Positions 1-8,526 of a stretch of DNA of 64,000 bases are shown here, piece after piece. The stretch's first letter is position 1, and every line of letters starts with the position of its first letter. The DNA comes from Planctomycetota bacterium (GTDB taxonomy: Bacteria; Planctomycetota; Phycisphaerae; SM23-33). The DNA is taken from contig JAKJER010000015.1 of assembly GCA_022705325.1 (NCBI GenBank), positions 1 to 64,000 of the forward strand. Reading direction: 5' to 3'. The position numbers and the translations under genes were made by a program. The notes under the pieces were generated by a model. It saw only the letters and a program-made list of their open reading frames with translations. It searched no databases and was not told the DNA's origin.

Positions 1-388
1 CCGGCGCGTCGCCCGACTGCGGCGCGGACGGGCTCTCGCCGTGAGCCTCCCGCCACTGGGCCAGCGCCGCCTCGCTGTCATCGCCGACCGCGACGAACAG
101 CAGTTGCGTCTCCAGGGCCAGGCGGACCACGTCGCCGGTGTCCAGCAGGATTCGCTTGCCCGTCTTGAACTTCTTGCCGTTGACCCAGATGGGGTTGTTC
201 GAGAGGTTCTCGACGAGCCAGCCGTCGCTGGTCAGGGCCAGGCCCAGGTGCCGGCGCGAGGCGTACTCTTCCTGAATCTGGATGTCGCAATCGGAGGATC
301 GCCCCGCGAAGAGGCCCTTGCCCACCAACGTGGCCCGCTGCCCCTTCTGGGGCCCGGCGACGAAGATCATCTCGGCGTACTGGCCCAT
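1..388 (-). CDS. FHA domain protein, 3' end outside window
   Basis: This gene starts at an ATG at 388 on the minus strand and runs off the left edge, so only the first 129 codons are seen. The visible part is one forkhead-associated domain: a GR-S-SDCDIQI core, then an EEYASRRHLGL stretch carrying the conserved S-R-R-H, then an ENLSNNPIWVNG strand with the conserved N-G turn. FHA domains bind phosphothreonine peptides. It follows tadC by 3 bases, so it is the next gene of the Tad operon, and a transmembrane Ser/Thr kinase is encoded in the same operon (8527-11265), which offers a possible source of phosphorylated partners. What lies C-terminal of residue 129 is unknown. Confidence 0.8.
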   Translation of the reverse strand, partial: MGQYAEMIFVAGPQKGQRATLVGKGLFAGRSSDCDIQIQEEYASRRHLGLALTSDGWLVENLSNNPIWVNGKKFKTGKRILLDTGDVVRLALETQLLFVAVGDDSEAALAQWREAHGESPSAPQSGDAP

Positions 389-391
389 CGT

Positions 392-1345
392 CTAGAAGAT
401 TCCTTTCCGAAAAGCCCGCAGGACCATGGGGGAGAACACGGCCAGGATCACGCTCATGAGGATCAGCAGGCTCGGCACCAGGATGCGGACGCTGGCGACG
501 GCGGCGGCGTTCTCCGCCCGCACCGACCGCTGCATCCGCAGCAGCGTCGCCTGCGAGTGGAGCACCTCCGACAACGGCGTGCCCAGTTCCTCGGCCTGGA
601 TCACGCTGGCCACGATCGCCCGCAGCATGTCCAGCGGGACGCGGTCCGAAAGGTTCTGGAGGGCCTTGCGCCGCGTCGAGCCCAGCTCGATCTCGGCCAG
701 CACCGTCTTCAACTCGGCGTTGAAGGGGTCCTCGGTGTCCTCGCGGACGACGGTGCGGACGGCCTCGGTGAAGGTCGCCCCCGCGCCCATCGCCAGGGCG
801 ATCAGGTCCAGGGCGTAGGGCACGCGCTTGGAGATCAGGCGGACCCGATCGGACGCCTTGAGGTGGAGTTGCACCAGCATCATGCCCATGCCCGAGCCGA
901 TCCCCGCGGCGACGGCCACCAGGCTGAACGAGCCCAGGGCCAGCAGGTGGAACGTGCCCAGGCTCGCCGCCAGCAGCACGCCCGCCAGCAGGGCCAGCGC
1001 CAGGAACTCCTCCCCCGTCAGGTAGTTGGGGTTGCCCGCGGCCACCAGGTTGCGGCGGATCCAGTCCTTGGTCTTGGGCATGGCCAACCGGTGCGCCGCC
1101 ACCAGCAGCAGCCACATGATCGGGCGAAGGAACGGCTTCTCGAAGGCCGTCTGGCGGTCCGTGTGCCCGGTGGCGATGGCGGCCTCGCGCTGAGGCGAGA
1201 GCTTGATCTGCCCGGGCTGACCGAAAATAGCCACCACGAACGCCGCCACCGAAACGAAGAACCCCGCCGAGATGACGATGTCCCACAGAGGCCCGGCCAT
1301 GTCCGTCGCCGCCAGCAGGCCCATAATGTTCATTCCGTCGCCCAT
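392..1345 (-). CDS. tadC: TadC, Tad pilus inner-membrane platform protein
   Basis: A 317-residue type II secretion F-domain protein, expected to form the inner-membrane platform of the Flp pilus together with TadB. It has an N-terminal hydrophobic segment at about residues 20-40, two close membrane segments at about 108-140, the F domain (YALDLIALAMGAG and the following helices), and a C-terminal membrane segment ending close to the terminus at FRKGIF. That layout and length fit TadC rather than GspF, which has two F-domain repeats. Its ATG is separated by one base from the tadB stop, so the two genes are almost certainly translationally coupled. The downstream FHA gene starts 3 bases after its stop. 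Confidence 0.88.
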   Translation of the reverse strand: MGDGMNIMGLLAATDMAGPLWDIVISAGFFVSVAAFVVAIFGQPGQIKLSPQREAAIATGHTDRQTAFEKPFLRPIMWLLLVAAHRLAMPKTKDWIRRNLVAAGNPNYLTGEEFLALALLAGVLLAASLGTFHLLALGSFSLVAVAAGIGSGMGMMLVQLHLKASDRVRLISKRVPYALDLIALAMGAGATFTEAVRTVVREDTEDPFNAELKTVLAEIELGSTRRKALQNLSDRVPLDMLRAIVASVIQAEELGTPLSEVLHSQATLLRMQRSVRAENAAAVASVRILVPSLLILMSVILAVFSPMVLRAFRKGIF

Positions 1346-1346
1346 A

Positions 1347-2231
1347 TCAGATGTCGATGGCCATGATCTTGCGAATCCACATGAATCCCAGAACGTTCAG
1401 CACGACAATGCCCAGCAGGATGAGCTTGCCCAGATCGTCAATGAACAGGTTCTTGACGTCCTCGGCGTTGACCAGGAAGTAGATGATGAGCAGGACGATG
1501 GCGGGCATGGCCCCCAGCCAGCGGGCGGTGGCGCGCCCCTGGGCGGTCAGCGTCTTGACCCGGTTCTCCAGGCGCTGGATCTCGCGAATGGACTCGGCGA
1601 TGCGGTCGAGCGTCTCGCCCAGGTCGCCGCCCCGCTCGCGATGGGTGTGCAGGGCCGCGAACAGCAGGCGGAAATCGCCCGACCCGATCCGCGACGCCGC
1701 GTGGTGCATCGCCTCCTCCAGCGGCAGGCCGAACTCGTACTCCCGCAGCAGGTGGCCGAACTCCTGACGCAGCGGGATCGGCCCGTCGCGCGCCACCAGC
1801 TCCATCGACTGCACCAGGTTCAGCCCCGCCCGCACGCCGCTGGCCAGCGTCTGAATGCCGGCCACGAGCTGGTCCTCCAGCTTCGCCAGCCGGCGCTGTC
1901 GCAGGATCTTCATGATTGCCTTCGGGGCGAAGATGCCCAGGAAGCCCAGCATGGCCATCCCCAGCAGGCTCTCGGTGGCCAGGTAGCCGATTGCCCCCAG
2001 CACGGCTACCAGGAACGCGTTGAGCACCGTCACGCTGCGGGGGCGAACGTCCAGCAGGAGGCTGCCCCGAAGCACTTTGTCGTAGAGGGCCTCGCGCTCG
2101 AGGATGAACTGCTTGAGCGGTCGCAGGCCCAGCAGGGCCGCCGCGAACGTGCCCACGAAGAGCACCGAGCTGATGATCAGCAGCGTGGAGGCCGGAACGG
2201 GAATGGGGGGCAGGTCGGCCAGGATCATCAT
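1347..2231 (-). CDS. tadB: TadB, Tad pilus inner-membrane platform protein
   Basis: A 294-residue T2SSF-family protein. It has an N-terminal membrane segment (residues about 13-35), a second pair around 70-100, the F domain containing ASGVRAGLNLVQSME and the ERGGDLGETLDRIAES helix typical of TadB, and two C-terminal membrane helices. TadB and TadC together form the platform on which the TadA/CpaF ATPase acts. The start codon overlaps the stop of the upstream FHA-CpaF gene in an ATGA arrangement, and tadC follows after one base. The order ATPase-TadB-TadC is the standard one for tad operons. Confidence 0.9.
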   Translation of the reverse strand: MMILADLPPIPVPASTLLIISSVLFVGTFAAALLGLRPLKQFILEREALYDKVLRGSLLLDVRPRSVTVLNAFLVAVLGAIGYLATESLLGMAMLGFLGIFAPKAIMKILRQRRLAKLEDQLVAGIQTLASGVRAGLNLVQSMELVARDGPIPLRQEFGHLLREYEFGLPLEEAMHHAASRIGSGDFRLLFAALHTHRERGGDLGETLDRIAESIREIQRLENRVKTLTAQGRATARWLGAMPAIVLLIIYFLVNAEDVKNLFIDDLGKLILLGIVVLNVLGFMWIRKIMAIDI

Positions 2232-4102
2232 CCGAACACCTCAACGCTGAGGAAATTCTTTCGCATGAGCGCTTCGGTGAAGGTGGGGATGTAGCCCGTG
2301 TGGCGCAGGCGGGGCAGCTCGTCCTTCTTGCCCGCACGCAGGGTGAAGATGTCCTCCACGATCACCTTGCCGTTGTCCGGGTCGATCCCGCAGATCTCGC
2401 TGACGTGGCTGACCCGGCGCCGCCCGTCCTGCTGGCGGGCGATCTGCACGATGAGGTCCAGGGCGGCCACGATCTGCTCGCGAATGGCCCGGATGGGCAT
2501 CTCGACGGCCATCAGCACCATCGTCTCCACGCGCATCACGGTGTCCTCGGGCGTGTTGGCGTGGATGGTGGTCAGCGAACCGTCGTGCCCGGTGTTCATG
2601 GCCTGGAGCATGTCCAGGGCCTCGGGCCCGCGGCACTCGCCCACGATGATCCGGTCGGGCCTCATGCGCAGGGCGTTCTTGACCAGATCGCGGATGGTGT
2701 AGGCGCCCTTGCCCTCGATGTTGGGCGGGCGGCTTTCCAGACGGACCAGGTGTTCCTGGGGGAGCTGGAGTTCGGCCGAGTCTTCCACCGTGACGATGCG
2801 CTCCTCGGGCGGGATGAAGTTGCTCAGCACGTTGAGCGTGGTGGTCTTGCCGCTGCCCGTTCCGCCGGCGATGAGAATGTTCTTGCGCCCCAGCACACAG
2901 GCCTGAAGGAACCTGGCCACCTGCTCGCTGAGCGTTTCCCGCTCGACCAGGTCGTCGATGGTGAAGGGAATGCGGGCGAACTTTCGGATGGTCAGCGTGG
3001 GGCCGGACAGGCTCAGCGGGTTGATGATGGCGTTGACGCGAGAGCCGTCGCTCAACCGAGCGTCGACCAGCGGCGTCGAGCGGTCGATGCGCCGCCCGAT
3101 GGGCGTGATGATCCGCTCGATGATCGACACGACGATCTCGTCGGAGAAGAAGCTCCGCCCGGAGTTCTGGAGCACGCCGTCCTTCTCGATGTAGATCTTG
3201 TCCTTGCCCACCACCATGATTTCGTTGACGTTGGGCATCTCCAGCAGGTCCTGGAGCGGGCCGTAGCCCAGCACCACGTCCTCGATATCCTTGGACAACA
3301 TCCGCCGCACGATGTAGTCGCGCATGTCCGGGCTGATGCGCCGCGTCAGGCGTTCGGCGTGGTTGGACCAGTCCTTCTCGATGACCGAGATGTCGTCCTT
3401 GATCGTGTGGGCCAGCAGGCGCAGCGGGTAGTCACTGATGACGTCGCCGATCATCCGGGCGATGACTTCCTCGAACTTGGTGACCAGAACGTCGCTGTCC
3501 TCGAACCCGTAGCTGTAGAGCAGCTTGCCCGAGGCCCGCCTCGCCAGTTCGGTGACCACGCTGCGCCACAGGAACTCGCGGGTGCAGTGGGCGACCATAT
3601 CCTGGTCCACCTCGCCCTGGTGGTTGGTGATGATCTCGGACAGGTGGCGCTTGACCAGGGCGACGTGGCGTTCGTCGGCCGATCCCGCCTGGCTGGTCAC
3701 GCGAAGGTTGAGCCGGTCCAGCAGTTCGGCGTGCATGCGCTGCTCGAGTTCCACGACCCGGCGGCGCGGGCTGATCGCCTGCTGGCCCGCCTTGATCCGC
3801 TTGATGGACGGCTCCATCATGTAGACGGAGTACTCGCCGATCCGCAGCTCGTCGCCGTAGTCGATCTTGCGCTTCTCGCCCTTGGGGACCTGGCGGTTGG
3901 CCACCAGAACCCCGTTGAGACCCAGCGACTCGACGAAGTAGCCGCCGTTCTCGTGGATGATCCGCGCGTGGCGGCGCGAGACGAACGGGCTGCGGAGCAC
4001 CACCACGTTGGTCTCCTCGCGGCCGATGCAGATGTCCGTCTCCTGCGCGATCTTCAGCACCTCGCGCTGGTCGGTGAACTGGTTGTAGGTCCAGATTTCC
4101 AC
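2228..4102 (-). CDS. FHA-CpaF fusion: Tad pilus assembly ATPase with N-terminal FHA domain
   Basis: A 624-residue fusion. Residues about 20-100 form an FHA domain (GRE at 27-29, SRRHAR at 42-47, N-G at 63-64). Residues about 220-600 form a CpaF/TadA secretion ATPase, with Walker A GGTGSGKT at 413-420, the Walker B region [15 protein letters not shown] starting at 484, and the His box TTIHAN at 511-516. CpaF powers polymerisation of the Flp pilin at the inner membrane. The usual family motif is GEVRGGEA; here it reads GECRGPEA, a mild deviation. The FHA head suggests that ATPase localisation or activity responds to threonine phosphorylation. This is the second ATPase of the locus; the other (13403-14527) has no FHA domain. 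It overlaps tadB by 4 bases. Confidence 0.92.
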   Translation of the reverse strand: MEIWTYNQFTDQREVLKIAQETDICIGREETNVVVLRSPFVSRRHARIIHENGGYFVESLGLNGVLVANRQVPKGEKRKIDYGDELRIGEYSVYMMEPSIKRIKAGQQAISPRRRVVELEQRMHAELLDRLNLRVTSQAGSADERHVALVKRHLSEIITNHQGEVDQDMVAHCTREFLWRSVVTELARRASGKLLYSYGFEDSDVLVTKFEEVIARMIGDVISDYPLRLLAHTIKDDISVIEKDWSNHAERLTRRISPDMRDYIVRRMLSKDIEDVVLGYGPLQDLLEMPNVNEIMVVGKDKIYIEKDGVLQNSGRSFFSDEIVVSIIERIITPIGRRIDRSTPLVDARLSDGSRVNAIINPLSLSGPTLTIRKFARIPFTIDDLVERETLSEQVARFLQACVLGRKNILIAGGTGSGKTTTLNVLSNFIPPEERIVTVEDSAELQLPQEHLVRLESRPPNIEGKGAYTIRDLVKNALRMRPDRIIVGECRGPEALDMLQAMNTGHDGSLTTIHANTPEDTVMRVETMVLMAVEMPIRAIREQIVAALDLIVQIARQQDGRRRVSHVSEICGIDPDNGKVIVEDIFTLRAGKKDELPRLRHTGYIPTFTEALMRKNFLSVEVFG

Positions 4103-4112
4103 GGGGCTCTCG

Positions 4113-4928
4113 TCAGGGTGTGGAGGGTCGGAAGCTGCCGGATTCGGGCCGGCCGACGATGGCCGAGTCGGCCATCTTGACCAGTTCGGGCTCGTCGGGG
4201 TTGATCTTGCCGGCAGTATTGTCTGGGATAGTGGTGCTGGGCGGCACGACCTCGATAATCACCTCGCTCAGCCGCGACTGGATGTTCATCCACTGCGGCA
4301 CGACGCGCTGGTCCATCTCGACGGCGATGGTGCGGTAGGAGCGGCTGTTGCCGCGTTCTCTCAGGCCTACTGGATCGCCCGGCTGGGGGAGGGTGTTGCT
4401 GCCGGTGGCGATGACCTTGACGCCCTGAATGATGCGGAAGTAGCGCGGGGGCTTGCCCGCGACCGACAGATAGCCGCCCAGGATGACCTTCCCGCCCGGT
4501 TCGAGGATCGGCCCCGGCGCGTTCTTCTGGCTGACCTCCAGCGTGATCACGATCGTGCCCTTGGGGGAGTTCTTCAGGATCCCCGCCATCTCGGTCCCCT
4601 CCAGGTGCCCCCACAGCAACCATTGCCCTTGCGTGAGGTTCTCGCGGACGCGCCGGTTCAGCACGAACCCCTTGCTGCCCAGCGGCACGACGTTGCCCAG
4701 CCGCTCGGCGTCCGACTTCTGGATCGGCACTTCCTCCAGGTCCTTGTCCTCGATCGGGTCGTTGATGTTCTTGGCCGTCGTCAGCCTCAGCAGGCGGACC
4801 ACCTCGCCCTTGCCCTCGTTTCGCACCGCGGTGATGTGGAGGTTGTAGATGATCACGACCACGGCGCCCAGCGCCACGGCCACCAGCAGCAACCCCTTGT
4901 TCTGGACCTTCGGGGCCTCTTCTGCCAT
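4113..4928 (-). CDS. cpaB: CpaB/RcpC-like Flp pilus assembly protein
   Basis: I chose the ATG at 4928 (271 residues) because an AAGGA ribosome-binding site lies 8 bases upstream and the longer open frame upstream is Arg/Pro-rich and non-hydrophobic. The protein has one N-terminal membrane anchor (about residues 11-30, GLLLVAVALGAVVVIIYNL) and a periplasmic part with a SAF-like segment (TAKNINDPIEDKDLEEVPI), as in CpaB/RcpC, the periplasmic partner of the secretin. The typical second part, ending in an ATGSNTLPQPGDPVG-like stretch, is present. It sits 10 bases before the FHA-CpaF gene. No CpaC secretin gene lies in this window; it may be beyond the left edge. Confidence 0.8.
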   Translation of the reverse strand: MAEEAPKVQNKGLLLVAVALGAVVVIIYNLHITAVRNEGKGEVVRLLRLTTAKNINDPIEDKDLEEVPIQKSDAERLGNVVPLGSKGFVLNRRVRENLTQGQWLLWGHLEGTEMAGILKNSPKGTIVITLEVSQKNAPGPILEPGGKVILGGYLSVAGKPPRYFRIIQGVKVIATGSNTLPQPGDPVGLRERGNSRSYRTIAVEMDQRVVPQWMNIQSRLSEVIIEVVPPSTTIPDNTAGKINPDEPELVKMADSAIVGRPESGSFRPSTP

Positions 4929-5155
4929 TTGGGAATTCCTTCTCGCGCTTGGGGGCGGAACAGGCCGCCCTGCCCGGGACGCACTTCCACTACCTACCCG
5001 TATTGTCGCCATTGCGCGTCCAGACTGCAAGAGCAGTTCGACAGCGCCTGGCTATGCGGGAGCAAAAAAGACACAGGTGACTCAAAGGGCATAAACGACG
5101 ACCTTCCCCGGGCCTCTTGGTCCTTTGAGTCCTTTGGGTCCCTTTGGCGCCCCGC

Positions 5156-5707
5156 TCACTTCACCGGCGAGATCGCCGTCACGGTCAGCCGTCCCTCCCC
5201 CGCCGTCAGGACGACGCGCCGCCCGTCCTGGCTCCAGAAGACGACGGTCCGCAGGCCATCGCGCCCGGGAGTGTCCTTGAGGACGCGGAAGCCCTTGGCG
5301 GTCAGGGCGGCTCGGTAGTGGTCGACAGAGGGCTGGGCGGGGCCGCCCAGGCGGTACGTGGCCTGCTGGTGCAGTTCGCCGCCGAAGCGACGCTGGAATC
5401 CGCCCGTCCGGACCATGCCCGTGGGCGGGGCAACGCCCAGCGGCTCGCCTTTGAACTCGGCCAGCCCCTCGTTGGCCAGAACGCCGGCCGGGCTGTCCGG
5501 GCCGCTGGTCGGACGCGAGTGGGCAAAGGGCGACTGCGACAGGTCACCTCCGTGTGCCCCCACGTCGGGCAGAACAAGCCCCGGGGCGGTCTGACGCGTG
5601 GACGTGTACAGGCCCAAGGCATGCCAGCCGGCCACGCCGACCAGAAGGAGGAGCAACGCCCAGAGGACCCATCGTGGCCTGCGGCTTGCCGCCGAATCGC
5701 TTGTCAA
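5156..5707 (-). CDS. Small membrane-anchored protein of the Tad locus, function unknown
   Basis: A 183-residue protein that I do not recognise. The only start that includes the obvious membrane anchor (WVLWALLLLLVGVAGWHAL, about residues 13-31) is a TTG at 5707; no strong ribosome-binding site is seen, so the start is uncertain. After a Pro/Ser/Gly-rich linker, residues about 105-183 form a small alpha/beta domain (a helix with HYRAALTAKGFRVL, then paired strands RTVVFWSQDGRRVVLTAGEG). This resembles small periplasmic domains that monitor or bind partner proteins, but the likeness is general. It lies between tadE and cpaB on the same strand and is presumably co-expressed with the pilus genes. 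Confidence 0.6.
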   Translation of the reverse strand: MTSDSAASRRPRWVLWALLLLLVGVAGWHALGLYTSTRQTAPGLVLPDVGAHGGDLSQSPFAHSRPTSGPDSPAGVLANEGLAEFKGEPLGVAPPTGMVRTGGFQRRFGGELHQQATYRLGGPAQPSVDHYRAALTAKGFRVLKDTPGRDGLRTVVFWSQDGRRVVLTAGEGRLTVTAISPVK

Positions 5708-5778
5708 CCTACCGCCCTCGCCACCGGTTCAGCCCCCGGGGCCAATCAGAAATCGAAAATCGCAATTCGACAATCCGT

Positions 5779-6405
5779 CTACCACCCGCCCAGGTAGAGC
5801 CTTCGGGCCGCCTCGCCCAGGCTGTCTCCCGGCGAGGGCACCGAGCCCAGGGCGTCGTCCAGGCCGGCGTAGAACTGGTCAGTGAGGGCGTTCTCGCAGC
5901 GGGCCTGGTGGCGGCGCCACTCCACGCCCTCGCGGACGTGGTGCCAGCGGATCCCGCCGTCCTGCGTCAGCCACTGCCACAGCGTCACGTCGGTGGGGAA
6001 ACTCGCCCCGATGGCCCCCGAGCAGCCGTACGGCCAGGGGCTCGCGCCGGACAACTCCTCCCGGGCCAGGTCGCCCGCCGGCACGCTCTGGACGCCCACT
6101 TCGCGCTGGAGATCGTCGCGGGTCTGCGTCGGCCCACCGCCCCACCCGTGGATCGACACGTCCCCCGCCTTGGCATCGAAGAAGTTCAGGTTCAGGTTCA
6201 TGTCGTTGACGTCGTGCTTGCCGTGCACCCATCGCCACACCGCGTAGCGATTGGATGCCCGCACCCGCTGCTGGTTCTTCATGGACCAGCCGAAGAAGTA
6301 CGTCAACGCGATGATCCCCGCCAGCAGCGGGATCACCATGACGAACTCCAGCAGCACCGTGCCGCGACGCCTGATGTCGTGCCTGATTGTGCGCATAGTT
6401 CCCAT
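5779..6405 (-). CDS. TadE-like pseudopilin
   Basis: A 208-residue protein with a short basic N-terminus (IRHDIRRRGTVLLEF) followed by a hydrophobic helix at about residues 16-40. The GxxxxEF pattern before the helix is the TadE/TadG-type class III prepilin signature, in which the Glu lies just inside the helix. The remaining 165 residues are predicted exported, rich in Trp and Asn, and have no motif I recognise. TadE-type pseudopilins are processed by the CpaA/TadV peptidase encoded at 12281-12859 and are thought to prime or modify the pilus. The gene follows the TadG-like gene by 3 bases. Confidence 0.75.
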   Translation of the reverse strand: MGTMRTIRHDIRRRGTVLLEFVMVIPLLAGIIALTYFFGWSMKNQQRVRASNRYAVWRWVHGKHDVNDMNLNLNFFDAKAGDVSIHGWGGGPTQTRDDLQREVGVQSVPAGDLAREELSGASPWPYGCSGAIGASFPTDVTLWQWLTQDGGIRWHHVREGVEWRRHQARCENALTDQFYAGLDDALGSVPSPGDSLGEAARRLYLGGW

Positions 6406-6408
6406 CCG

Positions 6409-8472
6409 TCAATTCTGTCGATGCTGCCGGACCAGTTCCGCCGGCACCGAGTCCAGGAACCTCGCGAAGAAGTTGAAGTCTTCCTGCGACACCACGCCCT
6501 GCAGCATCGACAGGTCGGACGACTCCATGTTCAGGCGCCCGGCCCATTCCTCCCATCGCGTGGTGGGCGCCAGTTGCGTCTGCCAGTCCTGCGTCCACAG
6601 GTCGAAGCTCTTGTTGTTGAACACGATCGACTGCGCCACCGCCACCATGTCGTCCAGCGGGTGGGCCTTGGAGAACTGCTCGGGCCAGACGTCCGCCCGG
6701 TTGTCCCGCCTGGCGGCCGCCAGGAAGCTGAACCGGTCGCGACGGAAGCCCTGGTCGCTGTCGACGATGACCGGGTCATAGTCGCCCTCGGTGGTGTCCA
6801 GGAGATACGGGCGGGGCAGGCGGTCGTAGTCGTCGTAGTTGGACGGGTCGGAGATTTCCACGTTGCCGCCCACGTCGATCCCGCCGAAGACGTACCACGC
6901 GCTCATGTACACCTTCTGCCAGATCGGTTCGCCCGTGGTCGGGTCGAGCTGCTCGTAGATGCCGATCTCCGGATCCTGCGTGCATTCGTAGGTATACTCG
7001 TCGTTCCAGATGTAGTCATGGACCCGTTCGATCTTCCACTTCTCGGGGTCGGTCCAGCCGTTGAACCAGATCGCGACCGGGCGCTCGCCGTTGGAGCGGA
7101 AGGTCCCCGGCGAGAGCCAGTTGCCCGCGGTCGGCGGGACGGACGAGGCGATCTCCACCAGGTAGAACATGGTCCGGTGGACGCGGACGTCGCCCCGCTC
7201 GGCCAGCGTGCGGCTCTGCGGATAGGGCGTGATCCACACCGGGTAGTGGATGTTCTGGGGATTCTTCGAGCCGAACATGTACTCCAGCTTGATGTCGGAA
7301 ATCTCGTGGTGGTACTCGTAGAAGAAGGTGTCGGGCAGGTGCCCGGCGTTGACGAGGATCCGCCCGTCGTAGTCGTCTTTGCAGTAGTCCCACATGCGGT
7401 CGAAGGCCCAGCGGTAAGGCCCGTAGGTGGTGTAGCCGAGGATCTCCCAGGCCGTGGCGTACCACCCGCCCCCCCCGCCGCTGCCGCTGGTGCGGGCCGA
7501 ACTGCCCACGCGCCGTCCGCCGCTGACCGCCCCGCTTCCGCCTCGCACGCCGACCCGCGGCCCGCTGGGCGGCCGATAGTCCCACGCCGTGGCCTCACGA
7601 ACCTCATGACGCCAGTTGAACAGGCGGGCCCAGGGCCCCAGGCGATGGGGGAACATGGCGTCGGGGATGGCCCCGCCGGCGTCGTGCCGCCCTTGCTGCG
7701 GGTTGCGAGCCCGCACCTCCACGTGCGTGCCGTCCACAAACTCCCGCCCGCGGAGGATGCCCTCGAAGTCGCCGAAGTCTCCGCGGACCGCGGGCACCCG
7801 CGGCACCAGCGGCACCATCAGAGACGTCTCCACTCCGTTGGCCTTGGCGTACCGCGATGCGTTGGCCTGGGCCAGCTCTCCCGCCGACTCCGCCACCGCG
7901 CGGTTGAACTGTTCCAACTCGAACGCCGCCCGCCAGAACGCCCCGTGCGGCGTGCTGCCGCCCCCACCCCGAATCGCCCACGTGGTGTACTGCTCCATGC
8001 TGAAGCCGCTCTGGTTGAGCAGGTAGTGGAAGGGGCGAAGGATGTCGCGCTGGTCGGCCATCCGCTGGCGAAGGCTGGCCAGGCCCTGCTGAAGCATCGG
8101 GCCTTCCCCGTGACGGTTGCTTACCCCACGCGAGAGCTGGGCAGCCAGCGCCTGCTCCCAGTCGGTCACTTCCTCAAGGGCCATCCGCGTCGCCAGGGGG
8201 AACGCGTCCTGGATGGGCACCATCGTCAGCATCCGCGCCTGGGCGCAGTTGTTCATGGCGATCATGTTCAGGCTGCGGGCCATCCACCCGCTGCCGCTGA
8301 TGACGGCCGCGTCCGCGGCGTCCTGAAGCGCCATCCGTTTGTTGACCTGGTCGCCCAGGTTGTAGACGTAGAAGATGATCGCCACCAGCACCGTCATCGC
8401 CAGCAGCGCGATCACCAGCATCTGCCCGGAGCGGCGGGCCCTGCGCGAACGGTAGGTCCTGCGTCCCAGCAT
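6409..8472 (-). CDS. TadG-like pilus assembly protein with large exported domain
   Basis: A 687-residue protein. Residues 1-60 have the layout of the TadG N-terminal domain (Pfam 'Flp pilus-assembly TadE/G-like'): a basic segment RRARRSGQ, a hydrophobic helix at about 19-42, then QDAADAAVISGSGWMARSLNMIAMNNCAQA, where the DAADAA core is characteristic. The remaining roughly 600 residues are Trp/Tyr-rich and contain a Gly/Ser tract (positions near 7470-7510 of the DNA). This exported part resembles no family I know and is much larger than in proteobacterial TadG, which usually carries a von Willebrand A domain that I do not see here. It lies between the kinase gene and tadE in the same operon. 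Confidence 0.7.
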   Translation of the reverse strand: MLGRRTYRSRRARRSGQMLVIALLAMTVLVAIIFYVYNLGDQVNKRMALQDAADAAVISGSGWMARSLNMIAMNNCAQARMLTMVPIQDAFPLATRMALEEVTDWEQALAAQLSRGVSNRHGEGPMLQQGLASLRQRMADQRDILRPFHYLLNQSGFSMEQYTTWAIRGGGGSTPHGAFWRAAFELEQFNRAVAESAGELAQANASRYAKANGVETSLMVPLVPRVPAVRGDFGDFEGILRGREFVDGTHVEVRARNPQQGRHDAGGAIPDAMFPHRLGPWARLFNWRHEVREATAWDYRPPSGPRVGVRGGSGAVSGGRRVGSSARTSGSGGGGGWYATAWEILGYTTYGPYRWAFDRMWDYCKDDYDGRILVNAGHLPDTFFYEYHHEISDIKLEYMFGSKNPQNIHYPVWITPYPQSRTLAERGDVRVHRTMFYLVEIASSVPPTAGNWLSPGTFRSNGERPVAIWFNGWTDPEKWKIERVHDYIWNDEYTYECTQDPEIGIYEQLDPTTGEPIWQKVYMSAWYVFGGIDVGGNVEISDPSNYDDYDRLPRPYLLDTTEGDYDPVIVDSDQGFRRDRFSFLAAARRDNRADVWPEQFSKAHPLDDMVAVAQSIVFNNKSFDLWTQDWQTQLAPTTRWEEWAGRLNMESSDLSMLQGVVSQEDFNFFARFLDSVPAELVRQHRQN

Positions 8473-8526
8473 GTCACACCTTCTGTCTCCGCCTCGGCCG
8501 GTCGGGCCCGCGCGGGCCCGACAGCT